Shown here: positions 36,006-45,388 of the stretch, piece after piece
Layout of the letters: every line of letters starts with the position of its first letter
Numbering within the stretch: position 1 is the stretch's first letter
Source: Larsenimonas suaedae
Lineage (GTDB): Bacteria > Pseudomonadota > Gammaproteobacteria > Pseudomonadales > Halomonadaceae
Assembly: GCF_023712105.1 (NCBI RefSeq)
Contig: NZ_JAMLJI010000002.1
Span: 434,001-498,000 of the forward strand
Length of the DNA: 64,000 nucleotides
Direction of reading: 5' to 3'
Notes under the pieces: generated by a model
The model's database searches: none
What the model saw: the letters and a program-made list of their open reading frames with translations, nothing else
Told to the model about the DNA's origin: nothing
Translations under genes and position numbers: made by a program

Positions 36006-36032
36006 AAAAGAAGCTCCGGTTAACCAGTTAAA

Positions 36033-37406
36033 TTAGAACGCTGCGTACACCATCAGCCCGACGAAGGCAGGTGCAACAAACCGCATGGAGAAGGTGAATA
36101 CAGGAATGATCCGGCTTTGATGGCCGAACATCTGCTGAAGTTGTTCCGGCTTCAGGCAGTACCCGCAGAACAGGGCCGTTGCCAGGGCGACGATGGTCAT
36201 GAAGACGTTGGCGGTGAGGAAATCCAGGCCGTCAAAGAAGCTCATGCCAAACAACCACTTGGCGTCCCATATATTGAAAGAGAATGCGCTGAGCAGACTC
36301 ATGGCGCATAGGGATACCGTTGTCAGGAATGCAGCGCTCAGGCGCTTCATCGAAAACTGCTGTTCAAGCCAGGCAACGGTCGGCTCCATCAAGGACACGC
36401 CCGAGGTCAGTGCTGCGATGAACATCAGAAAGAAGAACGCGGCACCAAAGATCTGCCCAAACGGCATTTGTTCGAAAATCAAGGGCAGGGAGATGAACAT
36501 CAGGCCGGGCCCGGAGGTCGGCTCAAGGCCGTGAGCAAAGATAAGCGGGAAGATGGCCAACCCGGCGGTCAGGGCCACCATCGTATCGATCCCAGCCACT
36601 GCCAGGGCGGTTTTGCCGATAGAGGCAGAGTCGTTCATATAGGCGCCGTAGGTCACCATCGACCCAGAGGCCAGGCTCAGCGTGAAAAAGGAGTGTCCGA
36701 CCGCGATCAGTACACTTTCCAAGGTGAGCTTGCTGAAATCGGGAGAAAACAAAAAATCGAACGCTTTCATGAACATGCCGTTTTGCGCCGAATAGATTGC
36801 CAGCAGCACAAGCATGACCATCAGCGATGGCATCATCCAGTTGACCGATTTTTCGATCCCGTTTTTGATGCCGGACGCCACGATAAGAAACACGGTCAGC
36901 AGGAAGGTCGTGCTTGCAACGATCAACAACACAGGGCTTGCCAACACCCCATCGAACCGGGCGCCGGTGTCGGCCTGCGTCAGTGTTTGACCGCTCTGTG
37001 TGAAATCGCCGCTGACGGTGACGACGAAGTAATAAAGGCACCAGCCCGCCACCACGATATAAAACGACAAAATGAGATAGCTGGTAACGATGCCGAGCCC
37101 GCCGACCCACTTCCACTGACTAGAAGCCTTTGAGCGCGCGGAGAGCTGCTTGAATGCACTGAACGCATTGGCTCGCGTTGCGCGACCAAGACCGATCTCG
37201 GCCATCAACAGTGGCACCCCGAACAACAAGATGCAGGCCAGATACACCAGAACGAAGGCTCCACCTCCGTTTTCACCAACGATGTAGGGAAACTTCCATA
37301 TATTGCCAAGCCCGACTGCCGAACCGGCAGCAGCCATGACGAACGTGATCCGCCCTTTCCAGATGGGCGGCTCGCGCGTAGCGCGACCTGCTTCGGATTG
37401 ACTCAC
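36033..37406 (-). CDS. Sodium-dependent amino acid transporter, NSS family
   Basis: This 457-residue neurotransmitter:sodium symporter homologue (LeuT/TnaT type) has about 11-12 helices. The diagnostic first helix reads SAVGLGNIWKFPYIVGENGGGAF, followed by GLGRATRANAFSAFK. These carriers import amino acids with Na+. The start is taken as GTG at 37406 because TGGAG lies eight bases upstream and it gives a family-like N terminus; a TTG at 37439 in the same frame lacks a ribosome site. The decarboxylase follows in the same direction, and a LysR gene lies upstream. Confidence 0.87.
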   Translation of the reverse strand: MSQSEAGRATREPPIWKGRITFVMAAAGSAVGLGNIWKFPYIVGENGGGAFVLVYLACILLFGVPLLMAEIGLGRATRANAFSAFKQLSARSKASSQWKWVGGLGIVTSYLILSFYIVVAGWCLYYFVVTVSGDFTQSGQTLTQADTGARFDGVLASPVLLIVASTTFLLTVFLIVASGIKNGIEKSVNWMMPSLMVMLVLLAIYSAQNGMFMKAFDFLFSPDFSKLTLESVLIAVGHSFFTLSLASGSMVTYGAYMNDSASIGKTALAVAGIDTMVALTAGLAIFPLIFAHGLEPTSGPGLMFISLPLIFEQMPFGQIFGAAFFFLMFIAALTSGVSLMEPTVAWLEQQFSMKRLSAAFLTTVSLCAMSLLSAFSFNIWDAKWLFGMSFFDGLDFLTANVFMTIVALATALFCGYCLKPEQLQQMFGHQSRIIPVFTFSMRFVAPAFVGLMVYAAF

Positions 37407-37553
37407 TGTTGTGCTCCATTTTTGTTCGTAGTGAGACAACCAAGCCTAATTTTGACGCAATACGTTTAGAAATGAGTAAGGCGCACGACCGCCTTGCATG
37501 AAATGCATAAGCAAGGCACCTGACCGTAAAAAAAGCCGTTTGGACCGACCGCG

Positions 37554-38477
37554 CTAGGCCATGCCCTGGGGGGAATAAATGGATGAGTACATATGCTCGG
37601 CGATACGGGAGCGAAGCCAGCGATGCGCGTTGTCGTGGCGGTGAATGCTGTGCCACAGCAGGTAATAATGATGACGAGGCAGGCGGGCGAGTGGGATATC
37701 GTGGCAGCGAAGTGGCAGGGATTCGCACGCCTTGAGTGCGATATGGCGAGGGACAACCAGAAGAAAATCCGTCTTCGAAACCACTTCGAACGCCGAGATA
37801 TAAAAAGGCACCTCGAAAGCGATGCGGCGCTTTTTATGCAACCGGTGCAGCTCGATGTCAAAAAAACTGTCCTTGTCGCCCCCGATGGTGATCTTGACGA
37901 ACGGATACTGTAGAAAACGATCTATGTCACCAAGCGCATCGTCAGCCATTGGATGCCCCGAGCGGCAAAGAATGACCGAATCATCCTCACCGAGATAATC
38001 CCCATACAGGTTATCGGGCACCTGATGGGTCATGGTGGCCGCGAAATCGATGGGCGCACTTCCCAGGTCATGAAGAAATTCCGGCTGCCAGGTCTTGAAC
38101 TGGAGATCGATGCCCGGCGCCAGCGTTTGCATCTGAGCGATCAGGGTGGGAAAGATGAAGTTGGCCACGTAATCGGTCGAGGCAAACGTGAACCGCCGAT
38201 GGCAGTGGGTCGGATCAAACGTCTCCAGATGCTTCAGATCCTCTATCTGATCCAGCAACGTCTTCAGCTTCGGCTTGATCTTCTGGGCACGGTCGGTCAG
38301 AAGATAGGCATTTCCCTGACGCACCAGCAGCGGGTCATTGAAGTGTGTTCGGAGCTGGGCCAGCTGGCGACTGAGGGTGGACTGCGTCAGCCCAAGCTCG
38401 CGTGCGGCCTGGGAAACATTGCGGTACTCAAGCACGTAAGCCAGGGTTCTCAACAGATTCAGATTCAGTCGATCCAA
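37554..38477 (-). CDS. LysR-type transcriptional regulator
   Basis: This protein (307 aa from the chosen start) has the LysR helix-turn-helix at the N terminus (NVSQAARELGLTQSTLSRQLAQLR) and a substrate-binding domain similar to NodD/LeuO-type members. The gene points the same way as the transporter and decarboxylase genes, so it may be their regulator within one transcription unit or from its own promoter. The start is uncertain: TTG at 38477 has GGGAG eight bases before it and gives the usual MDRLNLNLL start; another TTG lies at 38492. Confidence 0.82.
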   Translation of the reverse strand: MDRLNLNLLRTLAYVLEYRNVSQAARELGLTQSTLSRQLAQLRTHFNDPLLVRQGNAYLLTDRAQKIKPKLKTLLDQIEDLKHLETFDPTHCHRRFTFASTDYVANFIFPTLIAQMQTLAPGIDLQFKTWQPEFLHDLGSAPIDFAATMTHQVPDNLYGDYLGEDDSVILCRSGHPMADDALGDIDRFLQYPFVKITIGGDKDSFFDIELHRLHKKRRIAFEVPFYISAFEVVSKTDFLLVVPRHIALKACESLPLRCHDIPLARLPRHHYYLLWHSIHRHDNAHRWLRSRIAEHMYSSIYSPQGMA

Positions 38478-38631
38478 CGGCAAGGCTCCCAATCATGTGG
38501 CCGTACACAACGCCACCGCCACATGCTTTACGACGACCCGAACGCGTGCGCTGATACGGCTATATTTCGGTGAATTCGCGCGTAATGTGCCACAGCGCAC
38601 GCTTCAGACCTACACGCCATAAGCATGCCCC

Positions 38632-40137
38632 TCACCCTCGCCCCATCATCCGATCGAGCTGGCGGTAGCTGATCGCCTCCATCAGCTGCGCCTGCCCAAC
38701 CCGCTCTTCCCCGGCCAGATCGGCAAGCGTCAGCGCGACCCGAAGCACGCGGTGATACGCCCTCGCCGAAAGATTCAGGCGCGTGAGCACATCGGTCAGC
38801 CAGCGCCGCTCGCTCTCACCAAGCGCACAGGCGGCTTCAAGCTGCTGCGGCGGCAACTGCGCATTGAGATGTCCCCGCGCCCGTTGGCGCGCACGCGCAG
38901 CCTGCACTCGGGCGCGGACGGTGGCCGAGCTTTCGCCTGCAGTGGCACTGGTGAGTTCCCTTGCCGGCAGCGCCGGCACCTCGACCTGGAGATCGATGCG
39001 GTCAAGCAGCGGCCCGGACAGCCGCGCCTGATAGCGCTGAACCTGCTGGGGCGTGCAGTGGCAATCCTGACGCGGGTCGCCCCGATGGCCACACGGGCAC
39101 GGGTTCATCGCCGCCACGAGTTGAAAGCGTGCCGGGTAGTGGCGCTGGTGGCTTGCCCGGGCGATATGAATCGCGCCGGATTCCAGTGGCTCACGGAGCA
39201 CTTCCAGCACCTTGCGGTCGAACTCGGGCACTTCATCCAGAAACAGCACGCCGTGGTGGGCGAGCGAAATTTCGCCGGGCTTGGGCTTGGAGCCGCCGCC
39301 AACCAGCGCGACGGCGCTGGCAGTATGGTGCGGTGTACGAAAGGGCCGCTGGCCCCAGCGCTCGAGGATGTCGAGCCCGCAAACCGAGCGGATCGCGGCG
39401 ACCTCGAGGCATTCATCGGGTGCAAGTTCAGGCAGGATGCCGGGCAGGCGGCTTGCGAGCATGGTCTTGCCGGTACCGGGCGGGCCTGCGAATAAAAGAT
39501 TGTGCGCACCGGCCGCGGCCACTTCGAGTGCCCGGCGCGCCTGATGCTGGCCACGCACCTCGGAGAGATCCGGCTGGGGAACGTGGGCGGTAGGCGCCAC
39601 GGTGCGCTGATGCGGCGCGATCACGGCCTGCCTGACCAGGTGCGCCACCACCTCCGAAAGACTCGTCGACGGGTAAACGGCCAGCGCCCCGGCAAGCGCC
39701 GCCTCATCGGCGTTGATCGCAGGTAAAAGAAGCGCCCGGCCGCAGGTCTTGATCGCAAGCGCCGCCGGCAGGACGCCGGTCACCCCGCGCAGTTTGCCAT
39801 CGAGCGCCAGCTCGCCCAGGCACTCAAGCTCGGCCACCGCCTCTCCCGGCACCTGGCCGGAGGCGACCAGAATACCCAGCGCGATGGGCAGATCGAACCG
39901 GCCGCCCTCCTTCGGCAGATCCGCCGGAGCCAGATTGAGCGTGATGCGCCGGGCGGGAAACTCGAACCCGGAATTGATCAGCGCGCTTCGAACCCGCTCG
40001 CGGCTTTCCTTGACCGCCGCTTCGGGTAGCCCAACGATGGCGAGCCCCGGCAGGCCGTTGGAAAGATGCACTTCAACCAGTACCTCGGGGGCCTCGAGCC
40101 CAACACTGGCGCGCGTTCGAACGATGGCGAGCGACAT
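38632..40137 (-). CDS. comM: ComM/YifB AAA+ ATPase (Mg chelatase-like)
   Basis: This 501-residue ATPase of the YifB/ComM family forms a hexameric helicase that promotes branch migration during natural transformation. The N-terminal Lon-like part (MSLAIVRTRASVGLEAPEVLVEVHLSNGLPG), Walker A (LLFAGPPGTGKTMLASRLPG), Walker B (GVLFLDEVPEF) and a cysteine cluster (CPCGHRGDPRQDCHC) are present. The full length is kept, so the gene is likely functional. It is often next to yqiC/ubiK; here it is separated from ubiK by about 7 kb of other genes. Confidence 0.93.
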   Translation of the reverse strand: MSLAIVRTRASVGLEAPEVLVEVHLSNGLPGLAIVGLPEAAVKESRERVRSALINSGFEFPARRITLNLAPADLPKEGGRFDLPIALGILVASGQVPGEAVAELECLGELALDGKLRGVTGVLPAALAIKTCGRALLLPAINADEAALAGALAVYPSTSLSEVVAHLVRQAVIAPHQRTVAPTAHVPQPDLSEVRGQHQARRALEVAAAGAHNLLFAGPPGTGKTMLASRLPGILPELAPDECLEVAAIRSVCGLDILERWGQRPFRTPHHTASAVALVGGGSKPKPGEISLAHHGVLFLDEVPEFDRKVLEVLREPLESGAIHIARASHQRHYPARFQLVAAMNPCPCGHRGDPRQDCHCTPQQVQRYQARLSGPLLDRIDLQVEVPALPARELTSATAGESSATVRARVQAARARQRARGHLNAQLPPQQLEAACALGESERRWLTDVLTRLNLSARAYHRVLRVALTLADLAGEERVGQAQLMEAISYRQLDRMMGRG

Positions 40138-40202
40138 GATGCGTCTCCTTCAGAAAGGCTCATATAAGCATTTCCTTTATATCGTCCGAGGCGCGCCGAG
40201 CT

Positions 40203-40643
40203 TCACTCGCCGTGCGCCGAGGCGTAGCTGCCCTCACGGTGACGCAGCAAGCGTACCACCGCCTTGTCGAATAGATGGTTGAAGGCCAGTGCCCAAATCA
40301 AGAAGAACCCGATGAACCCAAGGTCGAGCCAAAGCGCCGCCAAAAGCCCCATGTTCATCCACCAGGCCACGATGAAGACCGTGATCATGGCCAGAAAGAA
40401 TTCGAACCCAAGCGTCTGGGCCAGCCGCTGGGCAAGCGTTCGTTCCCGGGTCGGCACCCAGCGGTCGAACAGCCAATTCCAGACGGTGCTCCAGAGTACC
40501 GCGACCGTCGAGAGCATCAGCGCGAGCGCCCCCATCTGAGAAAGATCATGCCCGGTCGCAAGGCTTGCACACGGCGCGACAATGACAATACCACCCAACT
40601 CCATCAGCCCCGCCTGAGCAAGACGTTCCTTTTTCGTTCGCAT
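40203..40643 (-). CDS. PACE family multidrug efflux protein
   Basis: This protein of about 146 residues has four helices and the tandem bacterial-transmembrane-pair layout of AceI, the chlorhexidine exporter. An acidic residue in helix 1 (AQAGLMELGGIVIV) and the paired WNWLFDRWVP and ALAFNHLFDKAV motifs are diagnostic. These proteins export biocides or polyamine-like substrates using the proton gradient. It is divergent from a LysR gene, the usual arrangement for PACE regulation. The start could be ATG at 40643 or GTG at 40652. Confidence 0.85.
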   Translation of the reverse strand: MRTKKERLAQAGLMELGGIVIVAPCASLATGHDLSQMGALALMLSTVAVLWSTVWNWLFDRWVPTRERTLAQRLAQTLGFEFFLAMITVFIVAWWMNMGLLAALWLDLGFIGFFLIWALAFNHLFDKAVVRLLRHREGSYASAHGE

Positions 40644-40753
40644 CGAAGACACCAGATTCCCGGGCGACTTGCCCTGTACATGTGCGATGCATTCTACGGC
40701 CAGCTACGATAGTAGAAAGTTGGTTTCCATCACTTTTTCAGATAGGTCTCACC

Positions 40754-41659
40754 ATGAATGAACATCTGCCATGGAGCCTTGATCAGCTCATCACGCTGCT
40801 TCGGGTGGCGGAAACCGGCTCGTTTTCCGCCGCTGCCCGCTCGCTTGGGCGGGCGCAGTCGGCGGTCAGCACCGCCATTGCGCACCTGGAGGCGGACCTT
40901 GCTTGCACCCTGTTTGACCGCAGCACGCGGCTGCCGAGGCTGACCGACGCAGGTCACACCCTGGTGCACGAGGCGCGCCAGGTGCTGGCGCAGTGTCAGC
41001 GATTCGAGGCCCGCGCGCGAACGCTGAGCCGGGGTGAAGAGGCGAGTCTTACGATCGCGATCGAGGAGGCGCTGGTCGAAATGCCCCCGGTAATGATGGT
41101 GCTGGAGCGGCTGGCCTCGACCTACCCGGCGCTTGCCTTGACCGTATTGAACGGTGCGCAGGATGAAGTGGCGCGCTGGATCGAGGATGGCAGTGCTCAT
41201 CTGGGCATTCAGTTCGCTCACGCTCAGCCCGCCAGTGCGCTGGAGCGAGCCTCACTCGGCCAGTTGACGCAGGTGGTGGTGGTCGGGCGAGAACACCCGC
41301 TGGCGCAAGTGAGTGCCCCGAGCGCGGGCGATCTGGCCGAGCACCGCCAGCTGATGATCGCTCAGCGCCAGACCCACAGCGCAGACACACCCCAGGCCTC
41401 GCGCTATTGGCGCCTGAACAGTTTTTACGCGATGGCTGAGCTTGCGGTGCGGGGGCTTGGCTGGGCGCGGGTGCCTCGCCACATTGCCCATTACCCGCCC
41501 TTTCGCCCGAACCTTGTCCAGCTTGATGTCACCGACGCCGGCGCACTGCCAGACATCGCGATCGAATTGATTTCACGACGCGACAGCGCCCGCGGGCCGG
41601 TCTCTCAGTGGCTTAGAAACGCACTGGCTCAGGCGCTGAAGCACCCGGTCGAGCATTAA
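40754..41659 (+). CDS. LysR-type regulator divergent from the PACE gene
   Basis: This 301-residue LysR protein has a clear helix-turn-helix (GSFSAAARSLGRAQSAVSTAIAHLE) and a C-terminal effector domain. The ATG at 40754 starts MNEHLPWSLDQLITLLRV, typical of the family. The 110-base divergent spacing with the PACE exporter suggests that it controls the exporter in response to its substrate. Its 3' end overlaps the convergent EAL-CBS-GGDEF gene by 4 bases. Confidence 0.87.
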   Translation: MNEHLPWSLDQLITLLRVAETGSFSAAARSLGRAQSAVSTAIAHLEADLACTLFDRSTRLPRLTDAGHTLVHEARQVLAQCQRFEARARTLSRGEEASLTIAIEEALVEMPPVMMVLERLASTYPALALTVLNGAQDEVARWIEDGSAHLGIQFAHAQPASALERASLGQLTQVVVVGREHPLAQVSAPSAGDLAEHRQLMIAQRQTHSADTPQASRYWRLNSFYAMAELAVRGLGWARVPRHIAHYPPFRPNLVQLDVTDAGALPDIAIELISRRDSARGPVSQWLRNALAQALKHPVEH

Positions 41660-43521
41660 ACACGGGTGGCCGTGGCCTGCGGCTCGGGGTAGACGCTTGC
41701 GCAGCAGAGGTTACTGTCCGCGACCTTGGCGGCCCCCTTGAGCAGAACGCTTGTTTCAAGAAGGCGCTGCTCACTGATCGAAACGCCTCGGCCCGGCACC
41801 ACAAGCATGGCCGCGGAGGTGGTCAAAAGCGGAAACCAGCAGCTCTGATTGGATCGGTCAGTCCCCATGAAGCCTCCATCGGCCAAGTCGGGGGCGCTGT
41901 AGAGCGCACGCACTTCCTCAGAAAACGTCGCCAGCAGCGCAGTGACCTCGATGCATACCTTTTCGACCTCCGGACACGGCAGGAACATGACAAAATCGTC
42001 GCCGCCCACATGCCCCAGAAACGCGGAATCATCACTGAAATGGCTCTCAAGCAGTCGTGCGAACAAAAGCAGCACTTCATCGCCACGCCGAAAGCCATAG
42101 TGGTCGTTGAACGGCTTGAAGTAGTCGAGGTCGAAATAGACCGTGGCCCAATCGGTGCGCGTGTGCGTTAGATAGTCCCGCAGCGTGCGCTCGATGGTGT
42201 GATTGCCCGGCAGCCGGGTCAGCGGGTTTTCATCCCGCGCCTGCTTCATGTCGCGCCATTGAAGCGCGCTAAGAATGGCCTCGGGCGTCCAGAATCCAGC
42301 GTAGCGCCCCTGCTCCAGTGCGCAGACCCCTTCATGCTCGCTACGCAGAGCGCCTGGCTGATAATAGCGTTCAATCATTCCGGCCGCCGAGGTGCCAAGC
42401 GTCACGCTCGCACAGGGCTTCAGAAGGTGGGCCAGCTGGTCGTTCACCGTGCGCTTTTGAAGCAGTGCGTAGCCGTACGGTGAATAGACATAGCGCCGGA
42501 GCATGCGCTCGGTGACCACCCCAAGCGGCACGCCGTGGGCATCCAACACCGGAAAGTGGCTGTGGGCCGCGTTTTGTCGAAAAAGCGTCAGGGCATCGCT
42601 CATTGCCATGTCGAGGGTCAGTACCGGCGGCTGGCTTAGCTGTTCGAGTAGAAACTGTTGTTCGGGCAAAACCTGTCGCTCGTGCGAGGCACCGGCAGAG
42701 GCTGTTAAATCATGCGCTGAGGCCACCTCGAACGGGCATCGAAGCAGGCAGGGCACGGCCGTCGGGGCCTCGATGAAATACCCCTGCACGTACTGACACC
42801 CCACCTCGCGACACGCCTCGAGCGCGGCGGCGTCTTCCACGCCTTCGGCCACGACCTTGATGCCGAGCGAACGCGCAAGGGCGACCACCCCTTTCACGAA
42901 CAGGACCTGTCGCGGGTCACTTCCGAGCCCACAAATGAACTGTTTGTCGAGCTTGATGACTTCCGGGCCGAGCGTATACAGCCGGTCCAGATTGGAGAGC
43001 TCGATGCCGAAGTCATCGAGTGCAAGTCCGATGCCGGCCGCGCGCCAGCGAGCAAGCTCGGCCTCAAGCGCGGTCTCGCCGGCAAGCGAATGGCGCTCGG
43101 AAATTTCGAGCACCAGTGACTCCGGAGCCACGCCAGCGTGTTCCAGCTCGGCCAGAAGGGCCTCGAGCGTCAGCGTTGGCGTGGCGAACAGCCGGTTTTC
43201 GAGGTTTAAAAACAGGCGTACGTCCGCTGGTGCCTCGAGCGCCTTGAAGGCAACAAGCGTGCGTGCGCGGACCAGGGCATCGACCTCGGCCAGCTTGCCG
43301 ACACGCTCTGCCCAGGCAAGCACGGCCAGCGGCGAGTCGAAACCCACCTCCCCGACCCCGCGCATCAAGGCCTCGACCGCGCAGCAACGCCCGGTCTCAA
43401 CATCGATGATCGGCTGAAACACCATCGCAAGCTGCGCCTTCAACTGCTCGAACCGGCGCTCGGGACTTTCCAGACCCATGAGCCCGCTGCTCGAGTAGCC
43501 CTGCGTACACACTAAAGGCAT
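41656..43521 (-). CDS. EAL-CBS-GGDEF c-di-GMP protein
   Basis: This 621-residue cytoplasmic protein has reversed domain order. An EAL phosphodiesterase domain comes first (about 25-255; EALMR, LNLENRL, LEISERHS, LALDDFG, VIKLDKQF, VVAEGVED, YVQGYFIE all kept), then a pair of CBS domains (about 295-415; FPVLDAHGVPLGVVTERMLRR), then a GGDEF domain with a changed motif (HVGGDDF). The EAL part looks active; the GGDDF site may be a weak cyclase or a GTP sensor. CBS domains bind adenosyl ligands. The start ATG at 43521 follows a G-rich GGAGGCGGGG. A 19-base tandem repeat lies 156 bases upstream. Confidence 0.88.
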   Translation of the reverse strand: MPLVCTQGYSSSGLMGLESPERRFEQLKAQLAMVFQPIIDVETGRCCAVEALMRGVGEVGFDSPLAVLAWAERVGKLAEVDALVRARTLVAFKALEAPADVRLFLNLENRLFATPTLTLEALLAELEHAGVAPESLVLEISERHSLAGETALEAELARWRAAGIGLALDDFGIELSNLDRLYTLGPEVIKLDKQFICGLGSDPRQVLFVKGVVALARSLGIKVVAEGVEDAAALEACREVGCQYVQGYFIEAPTAVPCLLRCPFEVASAHDLTASAGASHERQVLPEQQFLLEQLSQPPVLTLDMAMSDALTLFRQNAAHSHFPVLDAHGVPLGVVTERMLRRYVYSPYGYALLQKRTVNDQLAHLLKPCASVTLGTSAAGMIERYYQPGALRSEHEGVCALEQGRYAGFWTPEAILSALQWRDMKQARDENPLTRLPGNHTIERTLRDYLTHTRTDWATVYFDLDYFKPFNDHYGFRRGDEVLLLFARLLESHFSDDSAFLGHVGGDDFVMFLPCPEVEKVCIEVTALLATFSEEVRALYSAPDLADGGFMGTDRSNQSCWFPLLTTSAAMLVVPGRGVSISEQRLLETSVLLKGAAKVADSNLCCASVYPEPQATATRV

Positions 43522-43676
43522 CCCCGCCTCCGAGTCGCATCATCGTTGATCGTTGTTTGAGTTTTGACTGACCGGACAAGACCGCGTTTAGAGCGCACGC
43601 GCTCCAGTCATATCCAAAAATCGGCCGGCTGGGGATGCAGTTTAATTAAACTTTGCCGACAGGATGAGCTCTATTT

Positions 43677-43714
43677 AGAAAATGGGCATAAACCGAGAAA
43701 ATGAGCATAAACCG
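43677..43714. repeat. Two 19-base tandem direct repeats
   Basis: Two adjacent copies of agaaaatg(g/a)gcataaaccg, at 43677-43695 and 43696-43714, differ at one base. They lie in the 289-base gap between the divergent-side start of the EAL-CBS-GGDEF gene and the end of the dipeptidase gene. This gap holds no other feature I can support. Direct repeats of this size upstream of a gene can be regulator-binding sites, but no regulator can be named. Confidence 0.7.
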
Positions 43715-43810
43715 ATAGCACATACGCACCATGGGCAACGCAGGCATCGGGTCATCATGGGGAAGGGCAAGGCCGTGCCGGTCACACGCTCACTTCACGG
43801 CCCCGGCCAT

Positions 43811-44578
43811 TTATACGAGCGAGGCGGCCCAACGCTGCTCGATCGTGTATGGAGAGGTAGGGCCGAACTGCGCGGCCCTGGCCCCGGTACGCCAGGCCCA
43901 GAGCTGATCACCAAGACTGTAGTGCCACCATTCGCTTGGTAGATTGACAAAGCCTGCCGAGGCCATCGCGTGGAAGAGCACGCGGCGACGAGCGCGATAG
44001 AGCATCGCATCTTCAGCATCAAGGTGGGTTTCAAAATGATCGGTATAGGAGGCCGAGCACACCTCATCGAACGCCGAGCCCATATCGAGGATGAGACCGC
44101 ACTCATCACAGAGCGCCACATCGACCGCACCCCCGGTCAAATGCGGGCTCGGCGCGGCCGGGTCGTCGCTTGGCGGCGCAACGAACGCGCGGGTTTTCTG
44201 ATAGAGCCGGTCGTTCGAATACTCGGGGAACCGCTCGGCCATCAGGGTGTGCAGACGCTCGAACAGCGCTCGCTGAACCGCCATCGGGCGCCAGCCATCG
44301 AGCACCACCAGCCCGACACCTTCGGGCAGCATGTTCGACGCGGCCAGAAGCCCACGGTAGACAGGTTCACGCACGAAGCATTCGGCCACTGCCCCGGGCA
44401 CGCCGAGTGCGTGATAGATCGGCCAGGTCGCCATTCCGGCGCGCCCAAGCGAGGTCGGATGGAGCCGTCCGCCCTCCTCGACAATGGGCAGGTTTGCAAT
44501 GGCGGCCCAGTCGGGGTCGGAAAGCGTGGGAATGGGGTGTTCTGCAAGCGAGAGCGGGTCGGATGGCGTCACGTTCAA
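43811..44578 (-). CDS. D-alanyl-D-alanine dipeptidase (VanX/DdpX family)
   Basis: This 255-residue zinc peptidase has the VanX signature: the zinc motif SPHLTGGAVDVAL (S-x-H-x6-D), the catalytic/zinc SEWWHYS, and LDGWRP with its conserved arginine. Such enzymes split D-Ala-D-Ala, either in vancomycin resistance or, as in non-pathogenic Gram-negatives, for reuse of cell-wall fragments. No signal peptide is visible. No van-type genes are adjacent, so a metabolic role is more likely. Confidence 0.88.
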   Translation of the reverse strand: MNVTPSDPLSLAEHPIPTLSDPDWAAIANLPIVEEGGRLHPTSLGRAGMATWPIYHALGVPGAVAECFVREPVYRGLLAASNMLPEGVGLVVLDGWRPMAVQRALFERLHTLMAERFPEYSNDRLYQKTRAFVAPPSDDPAAPSPHLTGGAVDVALCDECGLILDMGSAFDEVCSASYTDHFETHLDAEDAMLYRARRRVLFHAMASAGFVNLPSEWWHYSLGDQLWAWRTGARAAQFGPTSPYTIEQRWAASLV

Positions 44579-44703
44579 ATCCAGTCAGACGCAGTCAGGG
44601 CTTACCCGCTGCGTGATCACGGCAAGGGGCGATGGGCACTCGCCCAGCGCATCGAATTGTCATCATACGCTGCCGGATAGCCGCCAGCGCAAGTCGAGGC
44701 GAC

Positions 44704-45306
44704 CTACCGGGCAAGCCAGCCCCGTGCGATAAAGACCGAAAACAGACGGCGATAGACACGCCGCGTCAGACGGTGCAGGCCGGGCATGTAAAGCGCCTCG
44801 AGTCGGCGCGCCATCAGCGTACACAGCACCGATACTCCAATCGCGCCCAGCATGTCCATCGGATAGTGCACGCCGAGATAGATTCGGGACCAGGCAATAC
44901 CGAGGCTTAAAAGCCCCAGCGCCGCGCCGATGCGCCGTAGTCTCAGGTAGGCCAGAAACGTCAGTGCCACCGTGGTCACGATGGTCATGTGATCACTTGG
45001 AAACGACGGCGTTGCCGAGTGCGCCAGGTACGTATGCCCCAGATGCGCAACGAACGGCCGGGGATGATCCCAGAAAAGCCCGATCACACCATTGACGCCA
45101 AGCGCCACTACACAGGCCACCAGCGCCTGAAGTACCCCCCTTTGACGGTCGGGATCCTTATGAAGCCAGCCCAGCGCCAGCAGCAAGGGCACCAGATAAA
45201 TGACGTAGATCGCGAACACATCCGCGGTCATGAGCAGGAACTGCGAGGCGTGGGCAGGGGCATTGAGCCTATCGAACAGGCGAAGGTTGAGGGCTTCCAT
45301 GATCAT
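44704..45306 (-). CDS. PAP2 phosphatase, undecaprenyl-diphosphatase (BcrC-like)
   Basis: This 200-residue membrane protein has about six helices. The three PAP2 phosphatase motifs are visible: the lysine/arginine site near DHPRPF, PSFPSDH and SRIYLGVHYPMDML. It probably dephosphorylates undecaprenyl pyrophosphate, recycling the carrier lipid for cell-wall synthesis, as BcrC/YbjG do. It lies close to the D,D-dipeptidase gene, another cell-wall function. Confidence 0.85.
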   Translation of the reverse strand: MIMEALNLRLFDRLNAPAHASQFLLMTADVFAIYVIYLVPLLLALGWLHKDPDRQRGVLQALVACVVALGVNGVIGLFWDHPRPFVAHLGHTYLAHSATPSFPSDHMTIVTTVALTFLAYLRLRRIGAALGLLSLGIAWSRIYLGVHYPMDMLGAIGVSVLCTLMARRLEALYMPGLHRLTRRVYRRLFSVFIARGWLAR

Positions 45307-45388
45307 CCGGGGGCATTGAGACAGCGAAACGGCCTTTAGAACCCCTCTCTAGCGGATTGGTTCCATCACGCCGTTTCGCGGTCGCAGC

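Noticed and set aside
43640-43666. A flagellar sigma-28 promoter before the EAL-CBS-GGDEF gene
   Set aside because: AAAGTTT and CCGATT elements exist on the - strand, but their spacing is about twice the required distance.
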